Notes: generated by a model not told the origin, from the sequence alone. 64,000 bases of DNA from Lentzea californiensis (GCF_024648825.1 NZ_JANBBE010000012.1:230285-294284), one strand, 5' to 3'. Counted from the stretch's first letter, positions 8,532 to 16,602 are shown. Numbers and translations are program-made.

Positions 8532-10406
8532 ATGGGGGAATTCCTCGTCTACACGATCGGCTTCCCGATCACGTTCCTGCTGCTGGTCATGGGCATGGCC
8601 CTGGCCGCGCGGCGGATCCTCGGCCTGCGCATCGGCCTGATCCGCACCGCGCTGATGTGCGCGCTCGCGATGTCGATCGCGACGAGCATCTTCGGCGAGA
8701 CGAGCACCGAGCCGTCCGCCGCCCTCGTCACCGTGCAGCTCGGCCTGTCGATCCTGGTGGTCATCGGGCTGCTGGCGTTCGCCGAGATCATCGTGCCGAC
8801 CGGCTCGATCCCGCCGCCCACCGAGTGGTGGGGCATGGCGCGGCGCCGCATCGCGCGGACCCGGCGGTACTCGCGGATCACCGCGATCGCGTTCCGGCAC
8901 GGCCTGGGGCCCTACCTGCGCGGCCGGGAACGGACGTCCACGGGGCTCGCTCGGTCGCTGCGGCTCGCGTTGCAGGACGCCGGCGTGACGTTCGTGAAGC
9001 TCGGGCAGGTGCTGTCGACGCGCGCCGACCTGCTGCCGCAGGACTTCGTCGACGAGCTGAGCCTGTTGCAGGACAAGGTGCCTGCGGCGAAGTGGGACCA
9101 GGTCCGGGCGGTGCTCGACGCCGAGGTCGGCCTCGACGCGTTCCAGGAGGTCGACCCCGAGCCCCTGGCGGCGGCCTCGATCGCCCAGGTGCACCGGGCG
9201 GTGCTGAAGTCCGGCGCCGAGGTCGTCGTGAAGGTGCAACGCCCGGACGTCCGCGCGACCGCGGAGGGCGACCTCGACATCGTCACGCGGCTCGCCGAGA
9301 AGCTGCAGCGCACGCGGTGGGGCTCGGCGCTGGGCGTGCGCGACCTCGCGGCGGGGTTCGCCGCGGCGTTGCGCGAGGAGCTCGACTTCAAGATCGAGGC
9401 CCGCAACATCACGACCGTGGCGGCGGCGTCGGACTCGTCCGTCGGGCTGCCCCACGTGCACCTGTCGACCCCTCGGGTCCTGGTGATGGACCGGCTCGTC
9501 GGAGTGCCGTTGCGCGGCGCCTCGGAGGACGTGGGGCTCGCGCGCACCCTGCTGCGGTTCGTACTGCGCCAGGTGATGCTGGACGGCGTCTTCCACGCCG
9601 ACCCACACCCCGGCAACGTGCTGCTGCTCGCCGACGGACGCCTCGGCCTGCTCGACTTCGGCTCGGTCGGGCGGATCGACTCCGCGCTGCGCTCGGCGTT
9701 GCAACGGCTGCTGCTGGCGATCGACCGCAGCGATCCGGCGGGGCTCACGGACGCGTTGCTGGAGCTGACCTCGCGGCCGGAGGACATCGACGAGCAACGG
9801 CTGGAACGCGCTCTCGGCCAGTTCATGGCCCGCCACCTCGGGGCGGGCATGCGGCCGGACGTGGAGATGTTCGGTGACCTGTTCCTGATCGTGTCGCGGT
9901 TCGGCCTGAGCATCCCGCCGGAGATCGCGGCGGTGTTCCGGGCCCTGGCGACGCTGGAGGGCACGCTGGCGGAGCTCGCGCCCGGCTTCAACATCGTCGT
10001 GGAGTCGCGGTCGTTCGCCGCCGAGCAGATCTCCGAACGGCTCACGCCGGAGTCGGTGCAGCGGACCATGGCCGAGGAACTGCAGGCCGTGCTGCCGATG
10101 CTGCGCCGGTTGCCGCGGCGGATCGACCGGATCACCGGGGCGGTGGAGCAGGGCAGGCTGAGCATGTCGATGAGGCTGTTCGCGGACGAACGCGACAGGT
10201 CGTTCATCACGGGCCTGCTGCACCAGGTGATGCTGACCGCGCTGGGCGCGACCGCGGGCGTGATGGCGGTGTTGCTGCTCGGCTCGACCGGGCCGCAGAT
10301 CGCGGCGGACGTCGGGCTGCACCAGGTGCTCGGCTACAACCTGCTGATCATCGCCGTGCTGCTGGGCCTACGCGTGGTCGTCACGGTGCTCAGGCCACGC
10401 GCCTAG
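8532..10406 (+). CDS. ABC1/AarF/UbiB-family protein kinase-like membrane protein
   Basis: 624 aa. Two or three hydrophobic segments at residues 1-80, then the ABC1 atypical kinase domain: the KxGQ motif in FVKLGQVLSTRADLLP, AAASIAQVHRA, VVVKVQRP with the ATP-binding Lys, FHADPHPGNVLL as catalytic loop, and LDFGSVG as the metal-binding DFG-like motif. Two further hydrophobic helices end the protein. UbiB/ADCK relatives support isoprenoid quinone or lipid metabolism through an unusual ATPase activity. TAGGCT lies 7 nt before the ATG (leaderless). The conserved DPHPGN and DFG motifs are intact, so an active enzyme is expected. Confidence 0.88.
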   Translation: MGEFLVYTIGFPITFLLLVMGMALAARRILGLRIGLIRTALMCALAMSIATSIFGETSTEPSAALVTVQLGLSILVVIGLLAFAEIIVPTGSIPPPTEWWGMARRRIARTRRYSRITAIAFRHGLGPYLRGRERTSTGLARSLRLALQDAGVTFVKLGQVLSTRADLLPQDFVDELSLLQDKVPAAKWDQVRAVLDAEVGLDAFQEVDPEPLAAASIAQVHRAVLKSGAEVVVKVQRPDVRATAEGDLDIVTRLAEKLQRTRWGSALGVRDLAAGFAAALREELDFKIEARNITTVAAASDSSVGLPHVHLSTPRVLVMDRLVGVPLRGASEDVGLARTLLRFVLRQVMLDGVFHADPHPGNVLLLADGRLGLLDFGSVGRIDSALRSALQRLLLAIDRSDPAGLTDALLELTSRPEDIDEQRLERALGQFMARHLGAGMRPDVEMFGDLFLIVSRFGLSIPPEIAAVFRALATLEGTLAELAPGFNIVVESRSFAAEQISERLTPESVQRTMAEELQAVLPMLRRLPRRIDRITGAVEQGRLSMSMRLFADERDRSFITGLLHQVMLTALGATAGVMAVLLLGSTGPQIAADVGLHQVLGYNLLIIAVLLGLRVVVTVLRPRA

Positions 10407-10422
10407 CTGCGCCTGTCTGAAG

Positions 10423-10477
10423 GTTGATGAGGGGAGCTTTCATAAACCTCAGGTTTGGGAAAGCTCCCCTCATCAAC
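10423..10477. terminator. Bidirectional composite hairpin terminator
   Basis: A perfect 19-bp inverted repeat (arms 10423-10441 and 10459-10477). The 17-nt loop itself contains a 6-bp inverted repeat (AAACCT and AGGTTT). It lies between two convergent genes and can serve both strands. Confidence 0.75.
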
Positions 10478-10503
10478 GTCGTGGGGCGCGCTGAGCCACG
10501 CCA

Positions 10504-10908
10504 CTAGAACTGCCTGCGGTACACGGACACGTCGTCACGCCACACGCCGAACACGTCCGGCGCGGACTGCACGACCGTCATCTCGTTGAGGTGGCCGAGC
10601 ACCCTCCAGGCACGCGCAACCGCTTGCGCACCCGCGTAGGCGATCGTGCAGAAACGACGCGGCTCGACGACCGTGCGCACGCGGTCGACGTGGCCGACGC
10701 TCATCGGCGTGTCCTGCCAGAGGTCCAATGTGTACCCGGTGCGGATGGGGTCGCCGGACCCCAGCACGCCCTCGATGCTGACGACCAGCCGATCGCGTTC
10801 CAGCCTCAGGTCGTAGTGACCACTTCGCGGCGGAGTGCCACCGGTGTACGCGGAGCGTGCCGGGTCGAGCACCCAGTGCCCGAGAAAAGGCACGAGATCG
10901 TCACTCAT
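10504..10908 (-). CDS. Conserved hypothetical, probable small beta-barrel protein
   Basis: 134 aa, no signal peptide or membrane segment. The opening pattern GHWVLDPARSAYTGGTPPRSG followed by alternating beta-strands resembles a broad group of bacterial proteins with a W-x-L-(N/D)-x-x-(K/R)-S motif that fold as lipocalin-like half barrels. No catalytic residues can be recognised. It is divergent from the DedA-family gene with 70 bp between starts and convergent with the ABC1 gene across a strong hairpin. Function unknown. Confidence 0.6.
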   Translation of the reverse strand: MSDDLVPFLGHWVLDPARSAYTGGTPPRSGHYDLRLERDRLVVSIEGVLGSGDPIRTGYTLDLWQDTPMSVGHVDRVRTVVEPRRFCTIAYAGAQAVARAWRVLGHLNEMTVVQSAPDVFGVWRDDVSVYRRQF

Positions 10909-10978
10909 GTGTGTCCCTTCGCGGAACCTGCGCCACTGGCGGATTGTCCGGCGGATCGACGTGGGCGACCATCACCCG

Positions 10979-11629
10979 ATGAGTTATGAGACGGGCGTCC
11001 GGTGGAAGTGGATACCGGCCGTCGTGCTCGGCTTCGTGCTGCTGAGCTGGATCGTGTTCGAGGCACTGGACCTCATCGACTTCGACGGAGTCGTGACGTG
11101 GGTGCGCGGCATCGACCCGGTGTGGGCGGCGGCGGCGATCTTCGCCCTGCTGGTCGTGGACGTGCTGCTGCCCGTTCCGTCCACCCCGCTCATCGTGCTG
11201 GCCGGAACGGCACTCGGCCTGCCCCTGGGGCTGGCACTCGCGGTAGTCGGATCCCTGGGTTCCTCTGCCGCAGGGTACGCCCTGGGGCGGTTCGCGGGCC
11301 CGTGGCTGGTGCGCCGGGTGGTCACCATCGAGGAGCTCACCGAGATGCGGCGCTGGGGCCGTCAGTTCGGGCCCTGGTTCTTCGGAGTGGCACGCGGCAT
11401 TCCGATGATGGCGGAGACGGTGTCCGTGTCCGCCGGGGTGTCGCGGGTGTCCTTCCGGACCTTCATGTCGTTCACCCTCGTCGGGACCATCCCCATTTGC
11501 GCCGCCTACGTGTTCGCCGGATCGCAGGCCGACACCGTCGAGCAGATCGTGATGATCAGCGCCGCCGGTTTCCTGCTGACGGTCGGCCTGTTCTACATGC
11601 TGCGCCGGCTCGTGAAGGCGGCGCCTTAG
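10979..11629 (+). CDS. DedA/VTT (SNARE-associated) family membrane protein
   Basis: 216 aa with about five hydrophobic segments. The VTT-domain signatures are visible: PVPSTPLIVLAGTALG, GSSAGY-like GSSAAGYALGRFAG, and the arginine-containing stretch FFGVARGIPMMAET followed by a GVSRVSFRTF segment. DedA proteins flip or scramble polyprenyl phosphate or phospholipids in the cytoplasmic membrane. The ATG at 10979 gives the standard length; an in-frame start about 140 nt upstream would run over the start of the divergent gene. The stop is about 10 bp before the Y RNA locus. Confidence 0.83.
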   Translation: MSYETGVRWKWIPAVVLGFVLLSWIVFEALDLIDFDGVVTWVRGIDPVWAAAAIFALLVVDVLLPVPSTPLIVLAGTALGLPLGLALAVVGSLGSSAAGYALGRFAGPWLVRRVVTIEELTEMRRWGRQFGPWFFGVARGIPMMAETVSVSAGVSRVSFRTFMSFTLVGTIPICAAYVFAGSQADTVEQIVMISAAGFLLTVGLFYMLRRLVKAAP

Positions 11630-11640
11630 GAAAACCCTTT

Positions 11641-11806
11641 GCGCGGTGTGGTTGTATGAATGTGCGCCCGGTGCGCAGCGAAGGGTTACTTCGGCGATTT
11701 CTCAGGTTCGACTCCTGAGGCCGGTTCCGGCCGGTCTCCGCTCACCCCGGTGAGCACGTCACCCTCCGCGATTTGATCTCGGGCGTCCAAAAACTCCACA
11801 CCGGTC
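11641..11806 (+). ncRNA. Bacterial Y RNA 1, with tRNA-like module
   Basis: Ro-binding core: a 5' strand with CCCGGTGCG (from about 11668) and GGGTTACTTC, and a 3' strand with TTGATCTCGGGCG (from 11773). The strands pair through CGCCCG/CGGGCG, and an outer stem pairs 11644-11651 with 11796-11803 (CGGTGTGG/CCACACCG). Between the strands lies a tRNA-like insert: a T-arm-like hairpin TCAGG-TTCGACT-CCTGA (11702-11718), a GGCCG-GTTC-CGGCC helix and a D-arm-like GCTCAC/GTGAGC hairpin (about 11740-11755). This is the YrlA-type layout. No protein coding is plausible here. It sits directly upstream of the Ro60 gene. Confidence 0.8.
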
Positions 11807-11820
11807 AGAATTAAATCGCT

Positions 11821-11936
11821 GGCCAGGTGTGGTTGCATAGAAATAGCACCCGGTGCGAAGCCAACGGTTACTTCGTCTCAAAACGCAAACACACCGTTGG
11901 CGGTTTTGATCTCGGGAGCACACAACTCCACACGTG
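11821..11936 (+). ncRNA. Bacterial Y RNA 2, short form without tRNA-like module
   Basis: Shares the core with its neighbours: CCCGGTGCGAAG (from 11850), GGTTACTTC and the 3' strand TTTTGATCTCGGG, with CCCG/CGGG pairing. The central part is only an 8-bp stem (CCAACGGT with ACCGTTGG) and an A-rich loop, with no T- or D-arm. The outer stem pairs GTGTGG at 11827-11832 with CCACAC at 11928-11933. That 3' strand is also the 5' strand of Y RNA 3, so the two RNAs cannot form both stems from one molecule. Ends are approximate. Confidence 0.68.
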
Positions 11937-12075
11937 TCCGGTGCGAAGCAGAGGGTTACTTCCACTGTTAATGGGCGGGTTGCGGGTTCGAGTCCCGCCA
12001 GACGGGAAACCGGCTGTAGCTCAAATGGCAGAGCAGCTACGTACCTTCCGCGACCTTGATCTCGGACACGTGTGG
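11928..12075 (+). ncRNA. Bacterial Y RNA 3 (YrlA-like), circularly permuted tRNA mimic
   Basis: A perfect 13-bp terminal stem (11928-11940 with 12063-12075) encloses the Ro-binding core GGTGCGAAG, GGGTTACTTC and the 3' CTTGATCTCGG. The insert runs T-arm (GCGGG-TTCGAGT-CCCGC, from about 11982), then a 7-bp acceptor-like stem closed by a GAAA tetraloop (CAGACGG-GAAA-CCGGCTG, one A-G mismatch), then a D-arm (GCTC-AAATGGCA-GAGC, about 12019-12034). This is tRNA with its ends joined and its anticodon arm replaced by the Y stem, as described for YrlA RNAs. It lies 44 nt upstream of the Ro60 start codon. Confidence 0.85.
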
Positions 12076-12118
12076 GGTTTGTGGGCTCCCTTTCGTTTTT
12101 CCTGAGGGGGAAGAGCCG

Positions 12119-13708
12119 ATGGCGAAGTTCAACATCTTCCGCGCACGTCCGGCGGGCACCAGCCCGGTCGCCACGGCGCCGGTTCCGACCAGCGTCACCC
12201 ACGAGGGTGGCGACGGCTACGCGCGCGACACGAAGTCCGAGCTGTTCCTGCTCGCCGTGTCGAACATGGGCGGCGAGGACACGTTCTACGAGTCCGGCAC
12301 CCAGCGCGACAACCGCTTCGCCCAGCTCGTGCACAAGGCCGCCCTGTCGGATCCCGAGTGGACCGCGCGCCTGCTCCAGTGGCTGCGCAACGAGGCGAAC
12401 ATGCGCACGGCGTCGCTCGTCGGCGCGGCCGAGTTCGTCCTCGCGCGGCTGGTGGCCGAGTCCGACGCCGGCGTCACCAACCGCGCCGTCGTGGCCTCCG
12501 TGCTGCAGCGCGCCGACGAGCCGGGCGAACTCCTCGCCTACTGGACCAGCCAGAACGGCCGGCGCGTGCCGAAGCCCATCAAGCGCGGCATCGCCGACGC
12601 CGTCCAGCGCCTGTACAACGAGCGCGCGGTCCTCAAGTGGGACAGCGACGCCCGCGGCTTCCGCATGGCCGACGTGCTGAACCTCGCGCACCCCTCGCCC
12701 GCAGCCCCGTGGCAGGGCGCGCTGTTCCAGCACGTGCTGGACCGCCGCCGTTCCGCCGACGCCGACGTACCCGCCGACCTTCGCGTGATCGCGGCACGGC
12801 GGGCGCTGATGGCATGGCCGGTCGAGCAGCGCCGCGCGCTGTTCGAGCGTCCCGACGCGGTCGACGTGCTGCGCCGGGCGGGGATGACGTGGGAGTCCGT
12901 GGCCGGCTGGTTGCAGGGACCGCTGACCCGTGAGGTGTGGGAGGCGCTGGCGCCGTCCATGGGCTACATGGCTCTGCTGAGGAGCCTCAGGAACTTCGAC
13001 GAGGCCGGCATGTCCGACGAGGCGGCGGCAGCCGTCGCGGCACGACTGGCCGACCCGGGCCAGGTCACGCGCTCGCGGCAGTTCCCGTTCCGCTTCCTGT
13101 CCGCCTACGAGGCGGCGCCGAGCCTGCGCTGGGGCCACGCCCTGGACCAGGCACTGCAGGCGTCGCTGTCGAACCTGCCCGCACTGCCCGGCCGCTCGCT
13201 GATCCTCGTCGACACCTCGGCGTCGATGACGACCGGTGCGATCTCGGCGCGTTCGAAGGTCACCCCGGCGAAGGCCGCGGCGGTCTTCGGCGTCGCGCTG
13301 GGCGCGAAGGGCGAGCAGGTCGACGTCGTCGGGTTCGCGGACGGCACGTTCCGGCACGACATCGCGCGCGGTGCGTCCGTCATCCGCGAGGTGGACAGGT
13401 TCCTCAAGCGGATCGGCGAGGTCGGGCACGGCACCGACATCGTCGGGTCGCTGAAGCGCACCTACCGGCGCCACGACCGCGTGTTCATCATCTCGGACAT
13501 GCAGACGATGTCCGGGTACTACGGCCAGGGTGTCTCGGACGTCGTGCCGGCGCACGTGCCGGTCTACGGGTTCAACCTCGGTGGCTACCGGAACGCCGCG
13601 TACGCCACCGGCAAGGCGAACCGCCACGAGTTCGGCGGCCTCACGGACGCCACGTTCAGGGCGATCCCGCTGCTCGAAGCAGGTCGTGACGCGGCTTGGC
13701 CGTTCTGA
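12119..13708 (+). CDS. rsr: Ro60 autoantigen homologue (TROVE-vWA ring protein)
   Basis: 529 aa. Residues about 25-340 form the TROVE HEAT-repeat ring (KSELFLLAVSNMGGEDTFYE, then RNDRFA-like DNRFAQLVHK). Residues 360-529 form a von Willebrand A domain with an intact MIDAS: D365-T-S-A-S, a later Thr in GHGTDIVGSL, and Asp in ISDMQTM. Ro60 proteins bind Y RNAs on the outer ring and misfolded RNA ends in the cavity; in Deinococcus the Y RNA tethers the ring to PNPase. Start chosen at the ATG behind GAGGGGG (12104-12110). Three Y RNA genes precede it. No rtcA/rtcB neighbours are present here. Confidence 0.93.
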   Translation: MAKFNIFRARPAGTSPVATAPVPTSVTHEGGDGYARDTKSELFLLAVSNMGGEDTFYESGTQRDNRFAQLVHKAALSDPEWTARLLQWLRNEANMRTASLVGAAEFVLARLVAESDAGVTNRAVVASVLQRADEPGELLAYWTSQNGRRVPKPIKRGIADAVQRLYNERAVLKWDSDARGFRMADVLNLAHPSPAAPWQGALFQHVLDRRRSADADVPADLRVIAARRALMAWPVEQRRALFERPDAVDVLRRAGMTWESVAGWLQGPLTREVWEALAPSMGYMALLRSLRNFDEAGMSDEAAAAVAARLADPGQVTRSRQFPFRFLSAYEAAPSLRWGHALDQALQASLSNLPALPGRSLILVDTSASMTTGAISARSKVTPAKAAAVFGVALGAKGEQVDVVGFADGTFRHDIARGASVIREVDRFLKRIGEVGHGTDIVGSLKRTYRRHDRVFIISDMQTMSGYYGQGVSDVVPAHVPVYGFNLGGYRNAAYATGKANRHEFGGLTDATFRAIPLLEAGRDAAWPF

Positions 13709-13710
13709 CG

Positions 13711-13747
13711 GTGTGAGAGCTCTCCATGACGCGGAGAGCTCTCACAC
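13711..13747 (+). terminator. Hairpin terminator after the Ro60 gene
   Basis: Perfect 15-bp inverted repeat (13711-13725 and 13733-13747) with a 7-nt loop, 2 nt after the stop codon. Confidence 0.8.
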
Positions 13748-13786
13748 TTACTTTCCGTTAGCGTGTTGACCAGGTATGATGCCCGC

Positions 13787-14140
13787 ATGGACTACAACGT
13801 GTTCGCGAAAGCGTGCCCGTCGCGTCCCACGCTGGAGCACATCACCGGCAGGTGGGGCAGCCTGACGCTGACCGCGCTCGCCGACGGGCAACTGCGCTTC
13901 AACGAGCTGCGCCGCCGCGTCGACGGGGTCAGCGAGAAGATGCTGTCCCAGACGTTGCAGGCGCTGGAGCGCGACGGACTCGTGCTCCGCGAAGCCCAGA
14001 ACACGAACCCGCCGCGCGTCGACTACAGCCTCACGCCGCTGGGCCGGGAGACGGCCGAGCGGTTGCTGTCGCTGATCCACCTGCTCGAGGGCCGCATGCC
14101 TGAGGTGCTGGCCGCGCAGGCCGCGTACGACGCCCGCTGA
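13787..14140 (+). CDS. HxlR-family winged-helix transcriptional regulator
   Basis: 117 aa. The HxlR signature is clear: a conserved N-terminal Cys (AKACPSRPTLEHITGRWGSLTL), RFNELRRRVDGVSEKMLSQTLQALERDGLV as the recognition helices, and VDYSLTPLGRE as the wing. Members often sense redox or electrophiles through that Cys and control a neighbouring oxidoreductase; no such target sits next to it here. An excellent -10 TATGAT lies 6 nt before the ATG at 13787, so the mRNA is probably leaderless; an in-frame ATG at 13763 lies upstream of that -10 and is rejected. Confidence 0.88.
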   Translation: MDYNVFAKACPSRPTLEHITGRWGSLTLTALADGQLRFNELRRRVDGVSEKMLSQTLQALERDGLVLREAQNTNPPRVDYSLTPLGRETAERLLSLIHLLEGRMPEVLAAQAAYDAR

Positions 14141-14179
14141 CCGGCTAATCCGCTTGTCTCGGCCGCTTACGCTGATCGC

Positions 14180-14797
14180 GTGAGAGGTTGTGGACTTTGC
14201 TGGAGCCAGGCTGAGCTGGACGTGCTCGACGGCGATCCCGAGCCGGTGCCGGCCGCGGTCGTGCAGAAGTTCGCCTGGGAGAGCACGGACCACTTCGAGC
14301 GTGACGAGTACGAGCTCGCCTGGCGGAGGCTCGGGTACCGCGTGGTCCAGGAGCTGGAACGCTTCCCGGACGACAAGCTGACCGCGGGACTGCAGTGGGC
14401 GCGGTGGCCGAGCTGGCCAGAGGCCGAGCGGACCGCGCTACGCGCACCGATCACCGACCTCATCGGGCGTGTGGCCGGCGACCAGGAGCGCTGGCGGCAG
14501 CTGGACGAGCTGATCCAGGCCGCACCACAGCTGGACCAGGACATGACTCCGTGGTTGCGGCTCGTCGACGACTTCCAGGACGCGCTCGTCGCCCAGCTCG
14601 CCGAGTCCTACGCAGGGGACTACACGTACAGCAACGGTTTCATGCTCATCTGGATGACGTGGGACGAGCCCGGACGGCCGATCCTCGACTGGCTGCTCTC
14701 CCCCGCGCTGCGGTCCCGCCTGTCCGGAGTGGACACACGGAACGCGCAGCGCGCGGTGGAGCTCATCGATCTGATGGTGGAGTTCAGCATTCGATGA
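14180..14797 (+). CDS. Conserved hypothetical protein
   Basis: 205 aa, GTG start with TACGCT exactly 6 nt upstream (leaderless). Soluble, acidic, largely helical, rich in Trp (about nine), no signal peptide. I do not recognise the family. Two Cys near the N-terminus (CGLC) could form a redox or metal site. The last 14 nt overlap the convergent sdaA gene. Confidence 0.6.
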   Translation: MRGCGLCWSQAELDVLDGDPEPVPAAVVQKFAWESTDHFERDEYELAWRRLGYRVVQELERFPDDKLTAGLQWARWPSWPEAERTALRAPITDLIGRVAGDQERWRQLDELIQAAPQLDQDMTPWLRLVDDFQDALVAQLAESYAGDYTYSNGFMLIWMTWDEPGRPILDWLLSPALRSRLSGVDTRNAQRAVELIDLMVEFSIR

Positions 14798-16148
14798 CGT
14801 TCACGGCGAGTCCGCCGCGAGCTGTCTCCTTGTACTTCACCGACATGTCCTTGCCGGTGTCCCTCATGGTCTTGATGACCTTGTCGAGCGACACGAAGTG
14901 CGAACCGTCGCCGCGCAAAGCCATGCGCACGGCCGTGATGGCCTTGATGGACGCGACGGCGTTGCGTTCGATGCACGGGATCTGCACCAGGCCGCCGATC
15001 GGGTCGCAGGTCAGGCCGAGGTTGTGCTCCATGGCGATCTCGGCGGCGTTCTCGACCTGTTCGGGGGTGCCGCCGAGCACCTCGGCGAGGCCGCCGGCGG
15101 CCATCGAGCAGGCCGAGCCGACCTCGCCCTGGCAGCCGACCTCGGCGCCGGAGATCGACGCGTTCTCCTTGAACAGCACGCCGATCGCGGCGGCCGTGAG
15201 CAGAAAGCGCACCACGCCGTCGTCGGACGCTCCTGGCACGAACTTCGTGTAGTAGTGCAGGACCGCCGGGACGATGCCGGCCGCGCCGTTGGTCGGTGCG
15301 GTGACGACACGGCCGCCTGCCGCGTTCTCCTCGTTGACCGCGAGCGCGAAGAGCGTCACCCAGTCCATGACCCGCAGCGGGTCGGTGACGAAGTGCTCGC
15401 CCTCCAGCGACTTGCGCATTTCGGCGGCGCGGCGGCGGACCTTCAGTCCGCCGGGCAGGATGCCTTGCTCGGTGCAGCCGCGTTCGACGCACTCCTGCAT
15501 GACGTGCCAGATGTGCAGGAGTCCTTCGCGGATCTCGGTTTCCGTGCGCCACGACAGCTCGTTGGCCATCATGATCTCGCTGATCGACAGGCCGGTCTCG
15601 CGGCAGCGCGCGAGGAGCTGGTCGCCGGTCAGGAACGGGTGGGGCAACGGCGTGGAGTCCGGTTTGATCCGGTCGGTGCCGCTGGCGTTCTCGTCGACGA
15701 CGAACCCGCCGCCGATCGAGTAGTAGACGGCGCGCTCGACCGGGTTGCCGTCCGCGTACGCCTCGAAGCTCATTCCGTTGGGGTGCAACGGGAGTGACTT
15801 GCGGCGGTGCATGACGAGGTCGCGGTCGTGCACGAAGTCGATCTCGTGCGTGCCGCCGAGCTTCAGCCGGCGGCTGGAGATGATCTCCTCGACGCGTTCG
15901 GCCGCGGCGGTGGGATCGACTTCTTCCGGGAGGTTGCCTTCCAGGCCCAGGAACACGGCCTTGGGGCTGCCGTGGCCGTGGCCGGTCGCGCCGAGCGAGC
16001 CGAACAGCTCGACGTGCACGCGGTCCACTTCGGACGCACGCGCGCCGAGCTTCTCGACGAACATCGCGGCCGCGCGCATCGGTCCGACCGTGTGGGAGCT
16101 GGACGGTCCGATGCCGACGGAGAACAGGTCGAAAACGCTGATCGCCAC
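14784..16148 (-). CDS. sdaA: L-serine ammonia-lyase (L-serine deaminase), single-chain iron-sulfur type
   Basis: 454 aa, the normal length for the fused alpha-beta SdaA. It converts L-serine to pyruvate and ammonia using a [4Fe-4S] cluster. The N-terminal beta domain begins SVFDLFSVGIGPSSSHTVGPMRAA, and the alpha domain contains the TNGAAGIVPAVLHYY segment, the Cys-containing GAEVGCQGEVGSACSMA, and CDPIGGLVQIPCIERN. The cluster cysteines appear intact. It is encoded 28 bp downstream of gcvH and behind a glycine riboswitch, so it would remove serine made from glycine. Length and motifs make this a confident call. Confidence 0.95.
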   Translation of the reverse strand: MAISVFDLFSVGIGPSSSHTVGPMRAAAMFVEKLGARASEVDRVHVELFGSLGATGHGHGSPKAVFLGLEGNLPEEVDPTAAAERVEEIISSRRLKLGGTHEIDFVHDRDLVMHRRKSLPLHPNGMSFEAYADGNPVERAVYYSIGGGFVVDENASGTDRIKPDSTPLPHPFLTGDQLLARCRETGLSISEIMMANELSWRTETEIREGLLHIWHVMQECVERGCTEQGILPGGLKVRRRAAEMRKSLEGEHFVTDPLRVMDWVTLFALAVNEENAAGGRVVTAPTNGAAGIVPAVLHYYTKFVPGASDDGVVRFLLTAAAIGVLFKENASISGAEVGCQGEVGSACSMAAGGLAEVLGGTPEQVENAAEIAMEHNLGLTCDPIGGLVQIPCIERNAVASIKAITAVRMALRGDGSHFVSLDKVIKTMRDTGKDMSVKYKETARGGLAVNVIEC

Positions 16149-16176
16149 TGATCAGTCCTTCGTGGTGGTGGGGCGG

Positions 16177-16560
16177 TCAGTCAGACTTGGTGAGCTCGGC
16201 GTACTTCGTCGCCGTCAGAAGGTTCTCCGCCGAGTCCACGCGAACCCTGAACAGCCAGCCGGCACCGTACGGGTCGGTGTTCACGACGGCCGGGTCGTCC
16301 ACGACGGCGCTGTTGACCTCGATCACCTCACCGGTGACGGGCGAGAACAGGTCGCTCACGGACTTGGTGGACTCCAGTTCGCCGCAGACCTCGTTGGTGA
16401 CGACCTTGGCACCGACCTCGGGGAGCTGGATGTACACGATGTCGCCGAGCGCGTCGGCCGCGTACTCGGTGATTCCGCAGGTCAGCGGGTCCTGGGTGCC
16501 CGGTGTCCAGTCGACCCACTCGTGCTCGACGGTGTAGAGCAGGTTTTCGGGGAACTCCAC
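16177..16560 (-). CDS. gcvH: Glycine cleavage system H protein
   Basis: 127 aa lipoyl-carrier protein that shuttles the aminomethyl group from GcvP to GcvT. The lipoylated Lys is in ESTKSVSDLFSPVTGEV, and TEYAADALGDIVYIQLPEVG is the family signature. The start is a GTG behind AGAGGAG. It is the first gene after a glycine riboswitch and is followed by sdaA; gcvT and gcvP are not in the window, so they must lie elsewhere. Confidence 0.95.
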   Translation of the reverse strand: MEFPENLLYTVEHEWVDWTPGTQDPLTCGITEYAADALGDIVYIQLPEVGAKVVTNEVCGELESTKSVSDLFSPVTGEVIEVNSAVVDDPAVVNTDPYGAGWLFRVRVDSAENLLTATKYAELTKSD

Positions 16561-16602
16561 GGCGCGACTCCTCTGGCTGTGACGGGTCAGGAAACTTGCG
16601 CC

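Noticed and set aside
11982..12034. A normal tRNA gene
   Set aside because: T-arm and D-arm consensus are present but in the wrong order, without anticodon arm or CCA-type acceptor ends; the Y RNA reading explains all elements.
11827..12105. A 92-aa protein-coding frame
   Set aside because: It lies entirely over the Y RNA stems, has no ribosome site and no plausible domain.
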